From: Bacteroidota bacterium
GTDB taxonomy: Bacteria > Bacteroidota > Bacteroidia > Chitinophagales > Chitinophagaceae
Length of the DNA: 64,000 bases
Direction of reading: 5' to 3'
NCBI GenBank assembly: GCA_026391195.1
Contig: JAPLEI010000100.1
Span: 22,256 to 86,255, forward strand
The notes below the pieces were generated by a model, which worked only from the letters and a program-made list of their open reading frames with translations, did not search any database and was not told where the DNA came from. Position 1 is the first letter of the stretch; the number at the start of each line of letters is the position of its first letter. Made by a program: the position numbers and the translations under genes. Below are positions 43,401 to 51,468 of the stretch, piece by piece.

Positions 43401-43449
43401 CTCCTACCAAAATACCCAAAAGGGCAACAATTGTGGCAACTCTTTTCAT
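40429..43449 (-). CDS. SusC/RagA-family TonB-dependent receptor
   Basis: IKGKVVLQKENTPLGNVSVQTS; YGSRAANGVILITTKKGKAGKT; start trimmed to MKRVATIVALLG. Confidence 0.95.
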   Translation of the reverse strand: MKRVATIVALLGILVGAVPQAAWSQTAVPESRTIKGKVVLQKENTPLGNVSVQTSKSKTGTVTADDGSFTIVLKKGETLRFSRVDLQSETVSNFPNQSLTVQMQQAENNLEDVLVVAYSNQRKKTFTGSVGTIKNTIIESAPNASVQETMQGNIAGVQSTNGSGQPGSVPNIRIRGVGSINATAAPLYVIDGIPVVSGDISGLNSNTIAGLNANDIENLTVLKDASATSLYGSRAANGVILITTKKGKAGKTKLGLIYQRGVTSNTIREEQKTLTTPQYLQYYKEGWVNAGNRASSFDSLLSANGVDPTVNTDWFDKVLRQGNYSQYNLNASGGSDKTTYFLSGSYYKADAPTKNIDYDKATYRVNVNSEIAKSITIKGGISGSYQRTSNFLGGSFFGNPVRAMYRLAPWLPVYKSDGTTYELGYNSGYNPVAVLETTKRNAKTYNISAVLSPTIRLAKGLTFEGNYALDFNHAFTSIFYDPRVGNANVAAGGVISNYSQDIINWITTNIVRYKTTFKDDHSLELFAGIENQSRSDMDITIEVNGIAPGTNTPAGGSNPVTTTGTATGNRLLSKFLNGNYSYNDRFFVSGSIRQDASSRFAKNFQSAVFWSVGAGWNISNEKFFNVDWVKDLKLRASYGYTGNQGIDNFESQGLYSAGSDYDFRSGLTLSQLANDNLTWEKNIPFNIGLDFALAKGRFSGSIEYYNRVSSNLLISQPVPSVNGVSSITVNSGAMRNSGVELTLSSINIAPTSARGLKWTTDFNITTNRNRVTELDPSYPSGSYLRKVGYDFYTHYQRAYAGVNPDNGEQLWYTNTAKDTTTNVFTTALPRQAFGSASPKFYGGLTNSFTYHGIGLSFQFYAFWGNTIYDEYGYLQKTDANLGFSDQSNGLSRYEYERRWTTVGQKTDVPKPIFLGPTAGSSPESSRFLYDGSYLRLRDITLSYTIAPKMLSKWKINSARIYMRAQNVFTYTKDKRFNTDPEVSVDGVLSQRPPVFRTVLLGIDINL

Positions 43450-43616
43450 ATTACAATAGTTAAAATATAAGCGAATCAAATGACCTCACAATAAACATTT
43501 AATGTTGCCAAAAAGATTTGTTTTGTTAATCTTTCTTTAACTTTATGTAAATCTGAAATAGCAGGTAAATTTCGGAAATTTTATAAAAAATTGATTACCA
43601 GTAATTTATAAATATT

Positions 43617-44870
43617 TTGACTGTATCCAGGGCTGAAATAATTTATCTCCTAACCCGCTGTATCGAAAAATATCAGCAGGAAACCGGCATGGCTTTGGTG
43701 CCCAACACCAATAAGAAAAACTACGAGCCCCTTTCTATTTTGTTGAGTGAAATCAGCAACCGACTCCCCGAAACGGCAGAATCTCAGCAACATATCCCCT
43801 ATACGCCAGACGCAAAAAAGCTTAGCACGGAGTATCCTTTTAGAAAATATGATATAACCGGCGGGCAAATAAGAGATGCTTTTATGGGGTTAGTAGCCAA
43901 CCCGCGCCCCTTTTTGGTAGATGCCTGCTATATATATCTGTATAAGGTAGGTAGACAAGGATTTGAAATGAATCCGGTTGATGAACAGTTAGAGAAAAAA
44001 ATAAAAGCCGAAGATTCGCAAGTTGGAGAGTCTTTATCCGTTTACCAGGAAAATGAACAGCTTAAAAATCAGCTGCAGGAATTACAATCGAGCCCACTTA
44101 CGCGTAATCCTACATCTATAAAATGGCTGAAGTTATTGGTGGGAGCTTTCGGTTTGCTATCCATTATACTGGGTACACTTTATTACAAATCGCATCTCTC
44201 GCATCAACGCCTGAGCAAACAAATGAGTTTGCTGCCCTATCAGCCCACTACAGCCGAAATAGATAGTTTACAAGGTATCTGGATTTGCTATACCGGTTCA
44301 CCACAGGTTCGGCAATCAGATCCGGACCGATACCATAAAATAGTGGCTAATCTAGTACAGATTACCTACCAGCCGGAGGGATATTTTTTGGTAGAAAGAT
44401 ATGGAGCCAGCTTCAATCACAACGGCTATGCCCAATTCGAAAGCCCGGGACTGGTATCTATCCATACCCATGTAAAAAATAACTTACAACAAATAGAGTC
44501 GCCCCGCCACTCACTACTTACCCTTCAACACAGTGCATCCTCTCCTTATATAAATGTAATGTCTACCTCCTGGAATTTTGATGTAGGCAAATTCAATCAG
44601 ATTATCGGCATCCGAGAAGTATATCAAAAGATCGGAAAAGGAGGCACCCTGGAAGAAGTATACAATTCACTGGAAAATGCGCAGTGCAAGTGTAAGATAG
44701 TACGCTGGCATCAACCTAATCAACCCACCCAAAGCTGGTTTCTGAAAAATAGTCCGATCGACTCGCTGCACAATAGCTACCTCTCAACACTGATTAATGA
44801 GAACAGCATTTTATTAAAAGATCCTGCGGGAAACCTGCGGCCAGATAGCCTTACCAACCAACATCCATAA
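43617..44870 (+). CDS. Hypothetical protein with one central TM segment
   Basis: Continuous ORF; hydrophobic LLVGAFGLLSIILGTLYY; start codon uncertain (TTG at ORF start). Confidence 0.6.
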   Translation: MTVSRAEIIYLLTRCIEKYQQETGMALVPNTNKKNYEPLSILLSEISNRLPETAESQQHIPYTPDAKKLSTEYPFRKYDITGGQIRDAFMGLVANPRPFLVDACYIYLYKVGRQGFEMNPVDEQLEKKIKAEDSQVGESLSVYQENEQLKNQLQELQSSPLTRNPTSIKWLKLLVGAFGLLSIILGTLYYKSHLSHQRLSKQMSLLPYQPTTAEIDSLQGIWICYTGSPQVRQSDPDRYHKIVANLVQITYQPEGYFLVERYGASFNHNGYAQFESPGLVSIHTHVKNNLQQIESPRHSLLTLQHSASSPYINVMSTSWNFDVGKFNQIIGIREVYQKIGKGGTLEEVYNSLENAQCKCKIVRWHQPNQPTQSWFLKNSPIDSLHNSYLSTLINENSILLKDPAGNLRPDSLTNQHP

Positions 44871-44876
44871 ATTACC

Positions 44877-46187
44877 CTATCCCTTAGCAGAACTGTTAGA
44901 AGATCCTTTGGGCCGATGTACAGAAGACCGAAATCCCTGATGTCGGGTACCTTTCGAATGGGTATCCGTATGCGCTCCTTTATTGGGGCGTTGCGGGTAT
45001 TGACCGCCGCGGCCACCTGAGGGGCGAGCTGCTCGTGGATTATAGGCAGGCGTAGGGCCAAGTTGCTCGGGAACCGGACTTTTGGTAACTTCTTTGCCCA
45101 ATAGTTTTTCTATGCGGGAAAAAGATGCCTGTTCGCCCTCGGTAATAAAGGTATAGGCCGTTCCCTTACTTTCGGCACGGGCGGTTCTTCCGATGCGGTG
45201 GATATAATCTTCGCCATCGTGGGGCACATCATAATTAATTACCAGGTCAATATCCTCCACATCAATACCCCGGCTGAGGATGTCGGTAGCTACCAGTACT
45301 TTCACTTTACGATTACGAAAATCTTGTAATACCTGTTCGCGTTGAGACTGCTCCAGATCGGCATGAATTTCATCGGCATGCAGGTTGGCACGTTGTAAAT
45401 CGCGGGTAAGCTGCTTCACCTGTTGCTTTCTCGAGCAAAAAACAATCACACTTTGCTGCTCTCTTCCCGCCAACAGGGCTTTGATTAAGGGAATCTTCTG
45501 CGGCTCGTATACCACAAAAGCTTCTTGCACTATTTGCTCGGGTGGTTTAGAAACGGCAATATTAATCTCTAATGGATTATGCAAAATTTTTCGCGCCAGC
45601 TCTCGCATTTTAGCAGGCATGGTTGCCGAAAACAACAAATTCTGGCGTTGCTTGGGCAGGTAGGAGATGATTTTCATAATATCATCATGAAATCCCATAT
45701 CCAGCATCCGGTCGGCCTCATCTAAAATCAGGTATTTGAGCGATTTTACCTGCACATACCCCATATTCAGGTGGGTAATCATCCGCCCGGGCGTACAAAT
45801 CACCATATCAACTCCGGTTGTAAGTGCTTTCTTTTCTAAAGAAAAATTTATGCCATCCCCTCCCCCATATACCGCCATAGAACTAACGGAGGTAAAGTAA
45901 GAAAGTCCTTCCATTGCCTGCTCAATTTGCACTGCCAGCTCGCGGGTAGGCACAATAATCATGGCTTTGATCTGATGCTCTTCCTGTGGTTCGGTAAGTA
46001 TCCGGTGAATTACCGGTAACAAAAAAGCGGCTGTTTTGCCGGTGCCGGTTTGTGCGGAGGCAATAATATCTTTGCCCTCCAGAATGGGTTGTATCACCTG
46101 CTCCTGCACCGGGGTGGCCGTTTCATAGCCCATCGAATCAATTCCCTCTAATAATCTTTCATCCAGGCCTAACTCAGTAAATTTCAA
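44877..46187 (-). CDS. rhlE: DEAD/DEAH-box ATP-dependent RNA helicase (RhlE-like)
   Basis: AQTGTGKTAAFLLPV, VPTRELA, DEADRMLDMGF, SAT, HRIGRTARAESKG. Confidence 0.95.
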   Translation of the reverse strand: MKFTELGLDERLLEGIDSMGYETATPVQEQVIQPILEGKDIIASAQTGTGKTAAFLLPVIHRILTEPQEEHQIKAMIIVPTRELAVQIEQAMEGLSYFTSVSSMAVYGGGDGINFSLEKKALTTGVDMVICTPGRMITHLNMGYVQVKSLKYLILDEADRMLDMGFHDDIMKIISYLPKQRQNLLFSATMPAKMRELARKILHNPLEINIAVSKPPEQIVQEAFVVYEPQKIPLIKALLAGREQQSVIVFCSRKQQVKQLTRDLQRANLHADEIHADLEQSQREQVLQDFRNRKVKVLVATDILSRGIDVEDIDLVINYDVPHDGEDYIHRIGRTARAESKGTAYTFITEGEQASFSRIEKLLGKEVTKSPVPEQLGPTPAYNPRAARPSGGRGGQYPQRPNKGAHTDTHSKGTRHQGFRSSVHRPKGSSNSSAKG

Positions 46188-46350
46188 AATTGCTTGTTTA
46201 ATAAATAATAGGACAAAGATAGGTTGTTTGGGTTGGCCGGGGGTGTTAATAGGCCCTGTTTGGGAGCTTTGGACTTGGTTTTAGGGGTTGAAGGGAGGTA
46301 TTTATATATTTTTGACTAATTTTTAACCCTCTTAATGCGGCCAATTCAGT

Positions 46351-46358
46351 TATTTTTG
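46351..46358 (+). promoter_or_regulatory. Bacteroidota -7 element (TATTTTTG)
   Basis: TAnnTTTG match about 40 nt upstream of the ATG at 46397. Confidence 0.5.
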
Positions 46359-46396
46359 CCCCGCTACAGCAAATGATTGCTGTTCAACGTTACCAC

Positions 46397-47200
46397 ATGA
46401 AGAAACTACTGCTTTTATTATTCGTACTGCCAGCTGCGCTGGTGAGTTATTCCCAATCGACTTCTAAAGATTCGGCTGTTACTAAAAAACCAACGCCTCC
46501 TGCCAAAAAACAGGCAGTGGCTACCCCGGTAATGCCCAAAAAGGATTGGAGTAAGGTTGACTTATCATCCAGGGCGGCTGATCATATTATGATACAATAT
46601 GGCTCGGACACCTGGTTGAACCGCCCCGACAGTGTTCGCATAGGAAGTGGATTCAGTAGACATTTTAATATGTATGTAATGCTAGATAAGCCTTTTAAAT
46701 CTAATGCCCGGTTTAGTGTGGCATTTGGACTAGGCATTGGAAGTAGTCATATTTTCTTTAACAATACAAAGGTTGACATCAAAGCCAATGCAGCTCGTTT
46801 GCCGTTTACCAGAGTAGACAGTACCGATCATTTTAAAAAGTACAAGGTTACCAATGTGTATGCCGAAATACCCGTAGAACTTCGGTACTATTCAAACCCC
46901 GAAAACCCCAATAAATCGTGGAAAGCTGCTTTGGGCGTTAAAGTGGGAACCCTGCTGAAAACCTATACCAAGGGTAAAAACCAGCTCTCGAAAAACGGAT
47001 TTTCAACTTATGGGGCCACTTATATTCAGAAAGAAAGTGAAAAACGTTTCTTCAACGGAACCATGCTGGCAGTTACTGGAAGGGTAGGGTATGGATTTAT
47101 CTCTCTTGATGCCGGCTACCAGATAACAGGTGTATTAAAAGATGGCGCCGGACCGGTGATGAACAAATTCTCATTTGGTATTACCATCAGCGGATTATAG
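46397..47200 (+). CDS. Outer-membrane beta-barrel protein
   Basis: Signal peptide MKKLLLLLFVLPAALVSYSQ; alternating hydrophobic beta-strands (FSVAFGLGIGSSHIFF, YAEIPVELRYYS). Confidence 0.75.
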   Translation: MKKLLLLLFVLPAALVSYSQSTSKDSAVTKKPTPPAKKQAVATPVMPKKDWSKVDLSSRAADHIMIQYGSDTWLNRPDSVRIGSGFSRHFNMYVMLDKPFKSNARFSVAFGLGIGSSHIFFNNTKVDIKANAARLPFTRVDSTDHFKKYKVTNVYAEIPVELRYYSNPENPNKSWKAALGVKVGTLLKTYTKGKNQLSKNGFSTYGATYIQKESEKRFFNGTMLAVTGRVGYGFISLDAGYQITGVLKDGAGPVMNKFSFGITISGL

Positions 47201-47226
47201 TCTAACACTCCATTAAATATTTACAA

Positions 47227-47278
47227 CCCCGTTTGTACGTGCGGTCCGCCAAAGGTGGACGTGCGAACGGGGTTTTTT
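47227..47278 (+). terminator. Rho-independent terminator
   Basis: CCCCGTT...GTCCGCC AAA GGTGGAC...AACGGGG followed by TTTTTTT. Confidence 0.85.
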
Positions 47279-47323
47279 TCGTGGGGGTGGCAATTGAACT
47301 ACCTTTGCATAAAATCAGATTAC

Positions 47324-48511
47324 TTGATAGAAAGAAAATCAGCCGCTTTTAAAGAAGACCAGGCCGTGTTAGTGGGGGTGATACAGAAAGACCATACCGA
47401 AATTCAGGTAAACGAATACCTGGATGAGCTCACTTTTTTGTCGGAAACTGCCGGAGCAATCGCCGTGAAACGTTTTACCCAAAGATTGCCGCATCCCGAC
47501 AGTAGAACCTTTGTGGGCAAGGGTAAGCTGGAAGAAATTAAACAATACGTAAAACAAAAAGGCATTCCGCTGGTGATATTTGATGATGAACTTACCGGTT
47601 CGCAGATATCCAATATAGAAAAAGAGCTTGGCGTAAAAACCATCGATCGGAGTGATTTAATTCTCGACATTTTTGCCAGTCGAGCCCGCACCGCCCAGAG
47701 TAAAGTGCAGGTAGAACTGGCCCAATACCAATACTTGTTACCACGCCTCAAGGGCTTATGGAAACACCTAGAAAGACAGGGAGGGGGCATTGGTACACGA
47801 GGCCCCGGGGAAACGGAGATTGAAACCGACCGCCGGATAGTGAAAGACAAGATATCCCTGTTACGTAAGCGATTGGCCGAAATAGACAAACAATCCTTTA
47901 CCCAGCGCAAAGAGCGGGGTGAGCTGATACGGGTAGCATTGGTGGGGTATACCAATGTGGGCAAGAGTACGCTGATGAATGTGCTGAGTAAGGCAGAAGT
48001 ATTTGCCGAAAACAAACTCTTTGCCACCCTAGACACTACTACCCGCAAAGTAGTATTTGAGAATACGCCTTTTTTGTTAAGTGATACGGTGGGTTTTATT
48101 CGCAAGCTGCCCCATCATCTGGTAGAAAGTTTTAAAAGTACGCTGGATGAAGTGCGGGAGGCGGATATATTATTGCATGTGGTAGACACTTCTCATCCGC
48201 AATACGAAGAGCAGATTGGCGTAGTTAATAAAACCCTGCAAGAGTTAAAAGCCTTTGAAAAGCCGATTCTTACGATATTTAATAAGATGGATTTATATGT
48301 AGAACGGCATTTTGATCAGTGGCTGTCGGAAGATGTAAAAGAAGAGATTCTCCGCGATTTACGCCATCGCTGGGAGGAAGCCACGCAAAATCAGTGTGTA
48401 TTTGTTTCGGCTACCGAGCGCGACAACCTGGAGGCATTGCGCAACCTGATTTTAGAAAAAGTGCGCGATATGTACGGCATCCGCTATCCTTACAAAACCA
48501 TGATTTATTAA
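47324..48511 (+). CDS. hflX: GTPase HflX
   Basis: GGGIGTRGPGETEIETDRR, GYTNVGKSTLMN, DTVGFIRKLPHHLVESFKSTLDEV; ORF 47255 begins inside the terminator, so the start was moved downstream of the TACCTTTG promoter-like motif. Exact start uncertain. Confidence 0.93.
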   Translation: MIERKSAAFKEDQAVLVGVIQKDHTEIQVNEYLDELTFLSETAGAIAVKRFTQRLPHPDSRTFVGKGKLEEIKQYVKQKGIPLVIFDDELTGSQISNIEKELGVKTIDRSDLILDIFASRARTAQSKVQVELAQYQYLLPRLKGLWKHLERQGGGIGTRGPGETEIETDRRIVKDKISLLRKRLAEIDKQSFTQRKERGELIRVALVGYTNVGKSTLMNVLSKAEVFAENKLFATLDTTTRKVVFENTPFLLSDTVGFIRKLPHHLVESFKSTLDEVREADILLHVVDTSHPQYEEQIGVVNKTLQELKAFEKPILTIFNKMDLYVERHFDQWLSEDVKEEILRDLRHRWEEATQNQCVFVSATERDNLEALRNLILEKVRDMYGIRYPYKTMIY

Positions 48512-48522
48512 TAGCAGTAGCC

Positions 48523-48867
48523 ATGCTGTATTGGTATAAAATAGCCGAGCACGCCAACGCACTTCCCTGGCAAGAAAATGGCATTTGTGTGGTACAAGTG
48601 CGTGGTAAAGATCGTTTACTGGCAAAGGTAGGCGAAGCCTGCAAGGCCGTATCTGCCACCTGTCCCCATGCCGGCGCCCCCCTGGCAGATGGATGCCTGA
48701 ATGCTCGCGGAGAAATTGTTTGTCCACTACACCACTACCGATTTCGCCTCCAAAATGGCTATAACAGTTCGGGGGAGGGCTACCGTTTAACTACCTATAT
48801 ATTGGAACAAAAGGCCGATGGATTGTATATAGGCCTGCCTGAGCCACCCGAAACAGATATAATTTGA
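48523..48867 (+). CDS. Rieske [2Fe-2S] ferredoxin-like protein
   Basis: From MLYWYKIAEH: CPHAGAPLADG and CPLHHYRF Rieske motifs. Confidence 0.93.
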   Translation: MLYWYKIAEHANALPWQENGICVVQVRGKDRLLAKVGEACKAVSATCPHAGAPLADGCLNARGEIVCPLHHYRFRLQNGYNSSGEGYRLTTYILEQKADGLYIGLPEPPETDII

Positions 48868-48909
48868 GTTTTTTTTGCCTTCTGATTTCATCTCCAATAA
48901 ATTTTCCCC

Positions 48910-48917
48910 TACTTTTG
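48910..48917 (+). promoter_or_regulatory. Bacteroidota -7 element upstream of tRNA-Asn (TACTTTTG)
   Basis: TAnnTTTG match 27 nt upstream of the tRNA 5' end. Confidence 0.55.
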
Positions 48918-48944
48918 CAATCCGCCGATAGCGGGAAAGCATAT

Positions 48945-49018
48945 TCCTCCTTAGCTCAGTTGGTTAGAGCATCTGACTGTTAATCAGAGGGTCGTCTGTT
49001 CAAGTCAGACAGGGGGAG
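48945..49018 (+). tRNA. tRNA-Asn (GTT anticodon)
   Basis: TCCTCCT acceptor / AGGGGGA; D-arm TAGCTCAGTTGGTTAGAGC; anticodon loop CTGTTAA; T-arm GTCTGTTCAAGTCAGAC. Confidence 0.97.
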
Positions 49019-49132
49019 CAAAACCAGTGTGAGAGCGAGTGTGGGTGTGGGAAATTTTTCCTACACTGATTTTACTTCACACTCAAACTCGAACTCACTC
49101 TACTTAAAGCCGGGATTTTATCTCGGCTTTTT
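49004..49132 (+). repeat. Junction J0 and core repeat R1 (overlaps tRNA 3' end) with terminator 49106-49132
   Basis: GTCAGACAGGGGGAGCAAAACCAGTGTGAG...GTGTGGGAAATTTTTCCTACACTGATTTTAC...CACTCTACTTAAAGCCGGGATTTTATCTCGGCTTTTT. Confidence 0.85.
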
Positions 49133-49150
49133 AATTGCTACTATTGGAAG

Positions 49151-49330
49151 GTAGCTGCATCTTTCGTCGGTAAGGGGAGCGAAATCAGTGTGAGAGCGAG
49201 ATTGAGTGTGGGAAAATCTCCTACACTGATTTTTCTTCGCTCTCAAATGCTCCAGAGGCGCACAGGCTCAAACCTTGTGCGCTGCAAGCGTATCACTCTA
49301 CTTAAAGCCCCGCTATAATCGGGGCTTTTT
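49151..49330 (+). repeat. Junction J1 and core repeat R2 with terminator
   Basis: GTAGCTGCATCTTTCGTCGGTAAGGGGAGCGAAATCAGTGTGAG...GTGTGGGAAAATCTCCTACACTGATTTTTCTTC...AAAGCCCCGCTATAATCGGGGCTTTTT. Confidence 0.88.
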
Positions 49331-49353
49331 AATTCTACAACTGGAAGGAAGCA

Positions 49354-49380
49354 ATAGCTTTTGTCAATAAGGAGATTAGA
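49354..49380 (+). repeat. Junction J2 (left half only)
   Basis: ATAGCTTTTGTCAATAAGGAG at the start of the HicAB module. Confidence 0.7.
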
Positions 49381-49476
49381 CATAAAAGTAAAAGGGTTAT
49401 ACTTTTAAAGTATGATTTTTTTGTATATGATTATTTAAATTTTCGGAGAAAGTAATAAATATATTACCTTTACTAG

Positions 49477-49662
49477 ATGAAATCCAGCGAACTTGTTCGA
49501 CTACTTAAAAAGGATGGTTGGTTTGTCATAAGGCAAACAGGAAGCCACATGATAATGGAGCATCCATCTAAAAAAGGACAGATAGTTTGCCCTTATCATG
49601 GCAGTCAAGAAGTCGGAAAGGGATTGGAAAAGAAAATTAAAAAAGACGCAGGCATTAAATAA
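49477..49662 (+). CDS. hicA: HicA-family mRNA interferase toxin
   Basis: SSELVRLLKKDGWFVIRQTGSHMIMEHPSKKGQIVCPYHGSQEVGKGLEKKIKKDAGI. Confidence 0.95.
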   Translation: MKSSELVRLLKKDGWFVIRQTGSHMIMEHPSKKGQIVCPYHGSQEVGKGLEKKIKKDAGIK

Positions 49663-49670
49663 AAATTTTT

Positions 49671-50048
49671 ATGAAAATTGAAATGATAGTTGAAAAAACA
49701 AAAACTGGCTATTCAGCCTATGCTGAAAAATATCCCGTTTATACAGTTGGGAAATCCTTGGATGAACTTAAAAATAAAATTATTGAAGCGCTCAATCTTT
49801 ATTTTGAGAAAGAGGGCACAAACATCACTGAAAAAGATTTAAAAATCAAGTTAGATCTACCTCATTTTTTTGAGTTTTATAAAGTGATCAATGCAAAAGC
49901 CTTATCAGAAAGAATCGGCATGAACCAAAGCCTTCTTGCTCAATATATAAAAGGAAATAAAAAACCATCTACAACCCAAACTCAAAGAATTTTAAAGGGA
50001 GTACAACAGATAGGCAGCGAGTTAGCGGCGATCCGTTTTTTACTTTAA
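49671..50048 (+). CDS. hicB: HicB-family antitoxin with C-terminal XRE HTH
   Basis: HicB-like N-terminus YSAYAEKYPVYTVGKSLDELKNKIIEAL; HTH ALSERIGMNQSLLAQYIKGNKKPS; adjacent to hicA. Confidence 0.9.
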   Translation: MKIEMIVEKTKTGYSAYAEKYPVYTVGKSLDELKNKIIEALNLYFEKEGTNITEKDLKIKLDLPHFFEFYKVINAKALSERIGMNQSLLAQYIKGNKKPSTTQTQRILKGVQQIGSELAAIRFLL

Positions 50049-50130
50049 TGATTTAAGATTATTCCGGTTCGTTCAAATTTATATGAAGAAGATTCAGTTG
50101 ATATTTTTATTTATTACTCACATAGAGAAA

Positions 50131-50341
50131 TAGCAGCAGCATTTGTCAATAAGTAAAACGAAAATCAGCGTGAGTGCCTGTGCGGCTTTGGATTATGGGT
50201 GTGGGATATTTTCCTACACTGATTTTACTTCACATGCACCAAAGGCGCACAGGCTCAAATGCTCCAGAGGCGCACAGGCCTTACTTGTGCGCTGGAAGCG
50301 TATCACTCTACTTAAATTCCTGCTATAATCGGGGCTTTTTT
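50131..50341 (+). repeat. Junction J3 and core repeat R3
   Basis: TAGCAGCAGCATTTGTCAATAAGTAAAACGAAAATCAGCGTGAG...GTGTGGGATATTTTCCTACACTGATTTTAC...GCGTATCACTCTACTTAAATTCCTGCTATAATCGGGGCTTTTT. Confidence 0.88.
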
Positions 50342-50409
50342 TATTTCAATTTTAATGTTACACAGTTACAGGTGGTGGCAAAAATGGTGATATAATCAAA
50401 TTTGAAAGA

Positions 50410-50766
50410 TTACGCTAAGAGTACATCAGCAGGAATACTCAGTTCTCTGTGAAACAACTTTGCCAGTTCCAGTGTAAGGGGCTTACGCTTGTTGAGGAGT
50501 GCAGATACATACCCTTTGCTACCTACCTTCCCTACCAAATCCTTATTTTTTAATCCCAGGTCTTGCATCTTTAATTTGATGGTTTCAATCGGATCTGGTA
50601 CAGGTATCGGATAATGCAGATCTTCATATTGTTTAATCAGTAAAAGCGCGACCTGCACTTTTTCTCCCTTTGGGCTATCTGGTTTTACTTTTTTATCCAA
50701 TTGTTTATCAACCCAGTCAAGATATTCTTGGTATTGTTTTTTTGTTCTAATGATTTTGAGCTCCAT
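50410..50766 (-). CDS. higA: HigA-like XRE antitoxin
   Basis: IETIKLKMQDLGLKNKDLVGKVGSKGYVSALLNKRKPLTLELAKLFHRELSIPADVLL. Confidence 0.85.
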   Translation of the reverse strand: MELKIIRTKKQYQEYLDWVDKQLDKKVKPDSPKGEKVQVALLLIKQYEDLHYPIPVPDPIETIKLKMQDLGLKNKDLVGKVGSKGYVSALLNKRKPLTLELAKLFHRELSIPADVLLA

Positions 50767-50768
50767 AA

Positions 50769-51080
50769 TTATTTCTTTGAGTGTTGAATAGTAGTAACAT
50801 CAATTTTATCATACTCGGCATGTGTACCAAACCATTTGATCTGAACAACTTTGAAATCAAAAACAATTCGTACCACCAACCGGTATTTATTACCCATTAT
50901 ATTAAATACCACACAATTATCTGCCACAACCCTTACATTACCATATACCCTTTTTAACTCATTAAAGTTTTTAAAATCACTGTTTACCAACTCGTGATAC
51001 CATTCCTGTAAAGCTGTTGAAGCGGCAGGATATTTTTTACAATAATCCAACAAGGTCTTTCTGGTAATGATGCTAAACAC
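50769..51080 (-). CDS. higB: HigB-like (HigB_toxin family) mRNA interferase
   Basis: LVNSDFKNFNELKRVYGNVRVVADNCVVFNIMGNKYRLVVRIVFDFKVVQIKWFGTHAEYDKID. Confidence 0.9.
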   Translation of the reverse strand: MFSIITRKTLLDYCKKYPAASTALQEWYHELVNSDFKNFNELKRVYGNVRVVADNCVVFNIMGNKYRLVVRIVFDFKVVQIKWFGTHAEYDKIDVTTIQHSKK

Positions 51081-51273
51081 AAGGCAAAGATGATAAAATG
51101 TTTTCTATTAGAAAACAATTCCCGAAGCGTACTATTATTAAATTATTTTTACACAACCTCGTGTTTTAGTCACTTTACCATACAATTGCTCACCGTTACA
51201 ATCAACCTCGTGCAATTTTTGAACGAACTATTTTATTGATTTACAGATAATTAATATTTCCGACAGTCTATTA

Positions 51274-51468
51274 TAGATGCATTTTTCGTCAATAAGGGGA
51301 GCAAAATCAGTGTGAGTGTGGGATTGGGTGTGGGAAATTTTCCTACACTGATTTTTCTTCGCATGCTCCAGAGGCGCACAGGCTCAAATGCACCAAAGGC
51401 GCACAAGCCTTACTTGTGCGCTGCAAGCGTATCACTCTAAGCGCATTCATTTTCGGATGCGCTTTTTT
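51274..51468 (+). repeat. Junction J4 and core repeat R4 with alternative terminator
   Basis: AGATGCATTTTTCGTCAATAAGGGGAGCAAAATCAGTGTGAG; perfect 11-bp arms AAAATCAGTGT (51303-51313)/ACACTGATTTT (51345-51355); inner near-palindrome GTGTGGGAAATTTTCCTACAC (51328-51348); terminator GCGCATTCATTTTCGGATGCGCTTTTTT. Confidence 0.9.

Noticed and set aside
48319-48867. 182-aa ORF as the Rieske gene start
   Set aside because: The first ~70 residues overlap hflX in another frame; the real Rieske start is the ATG at 48523.
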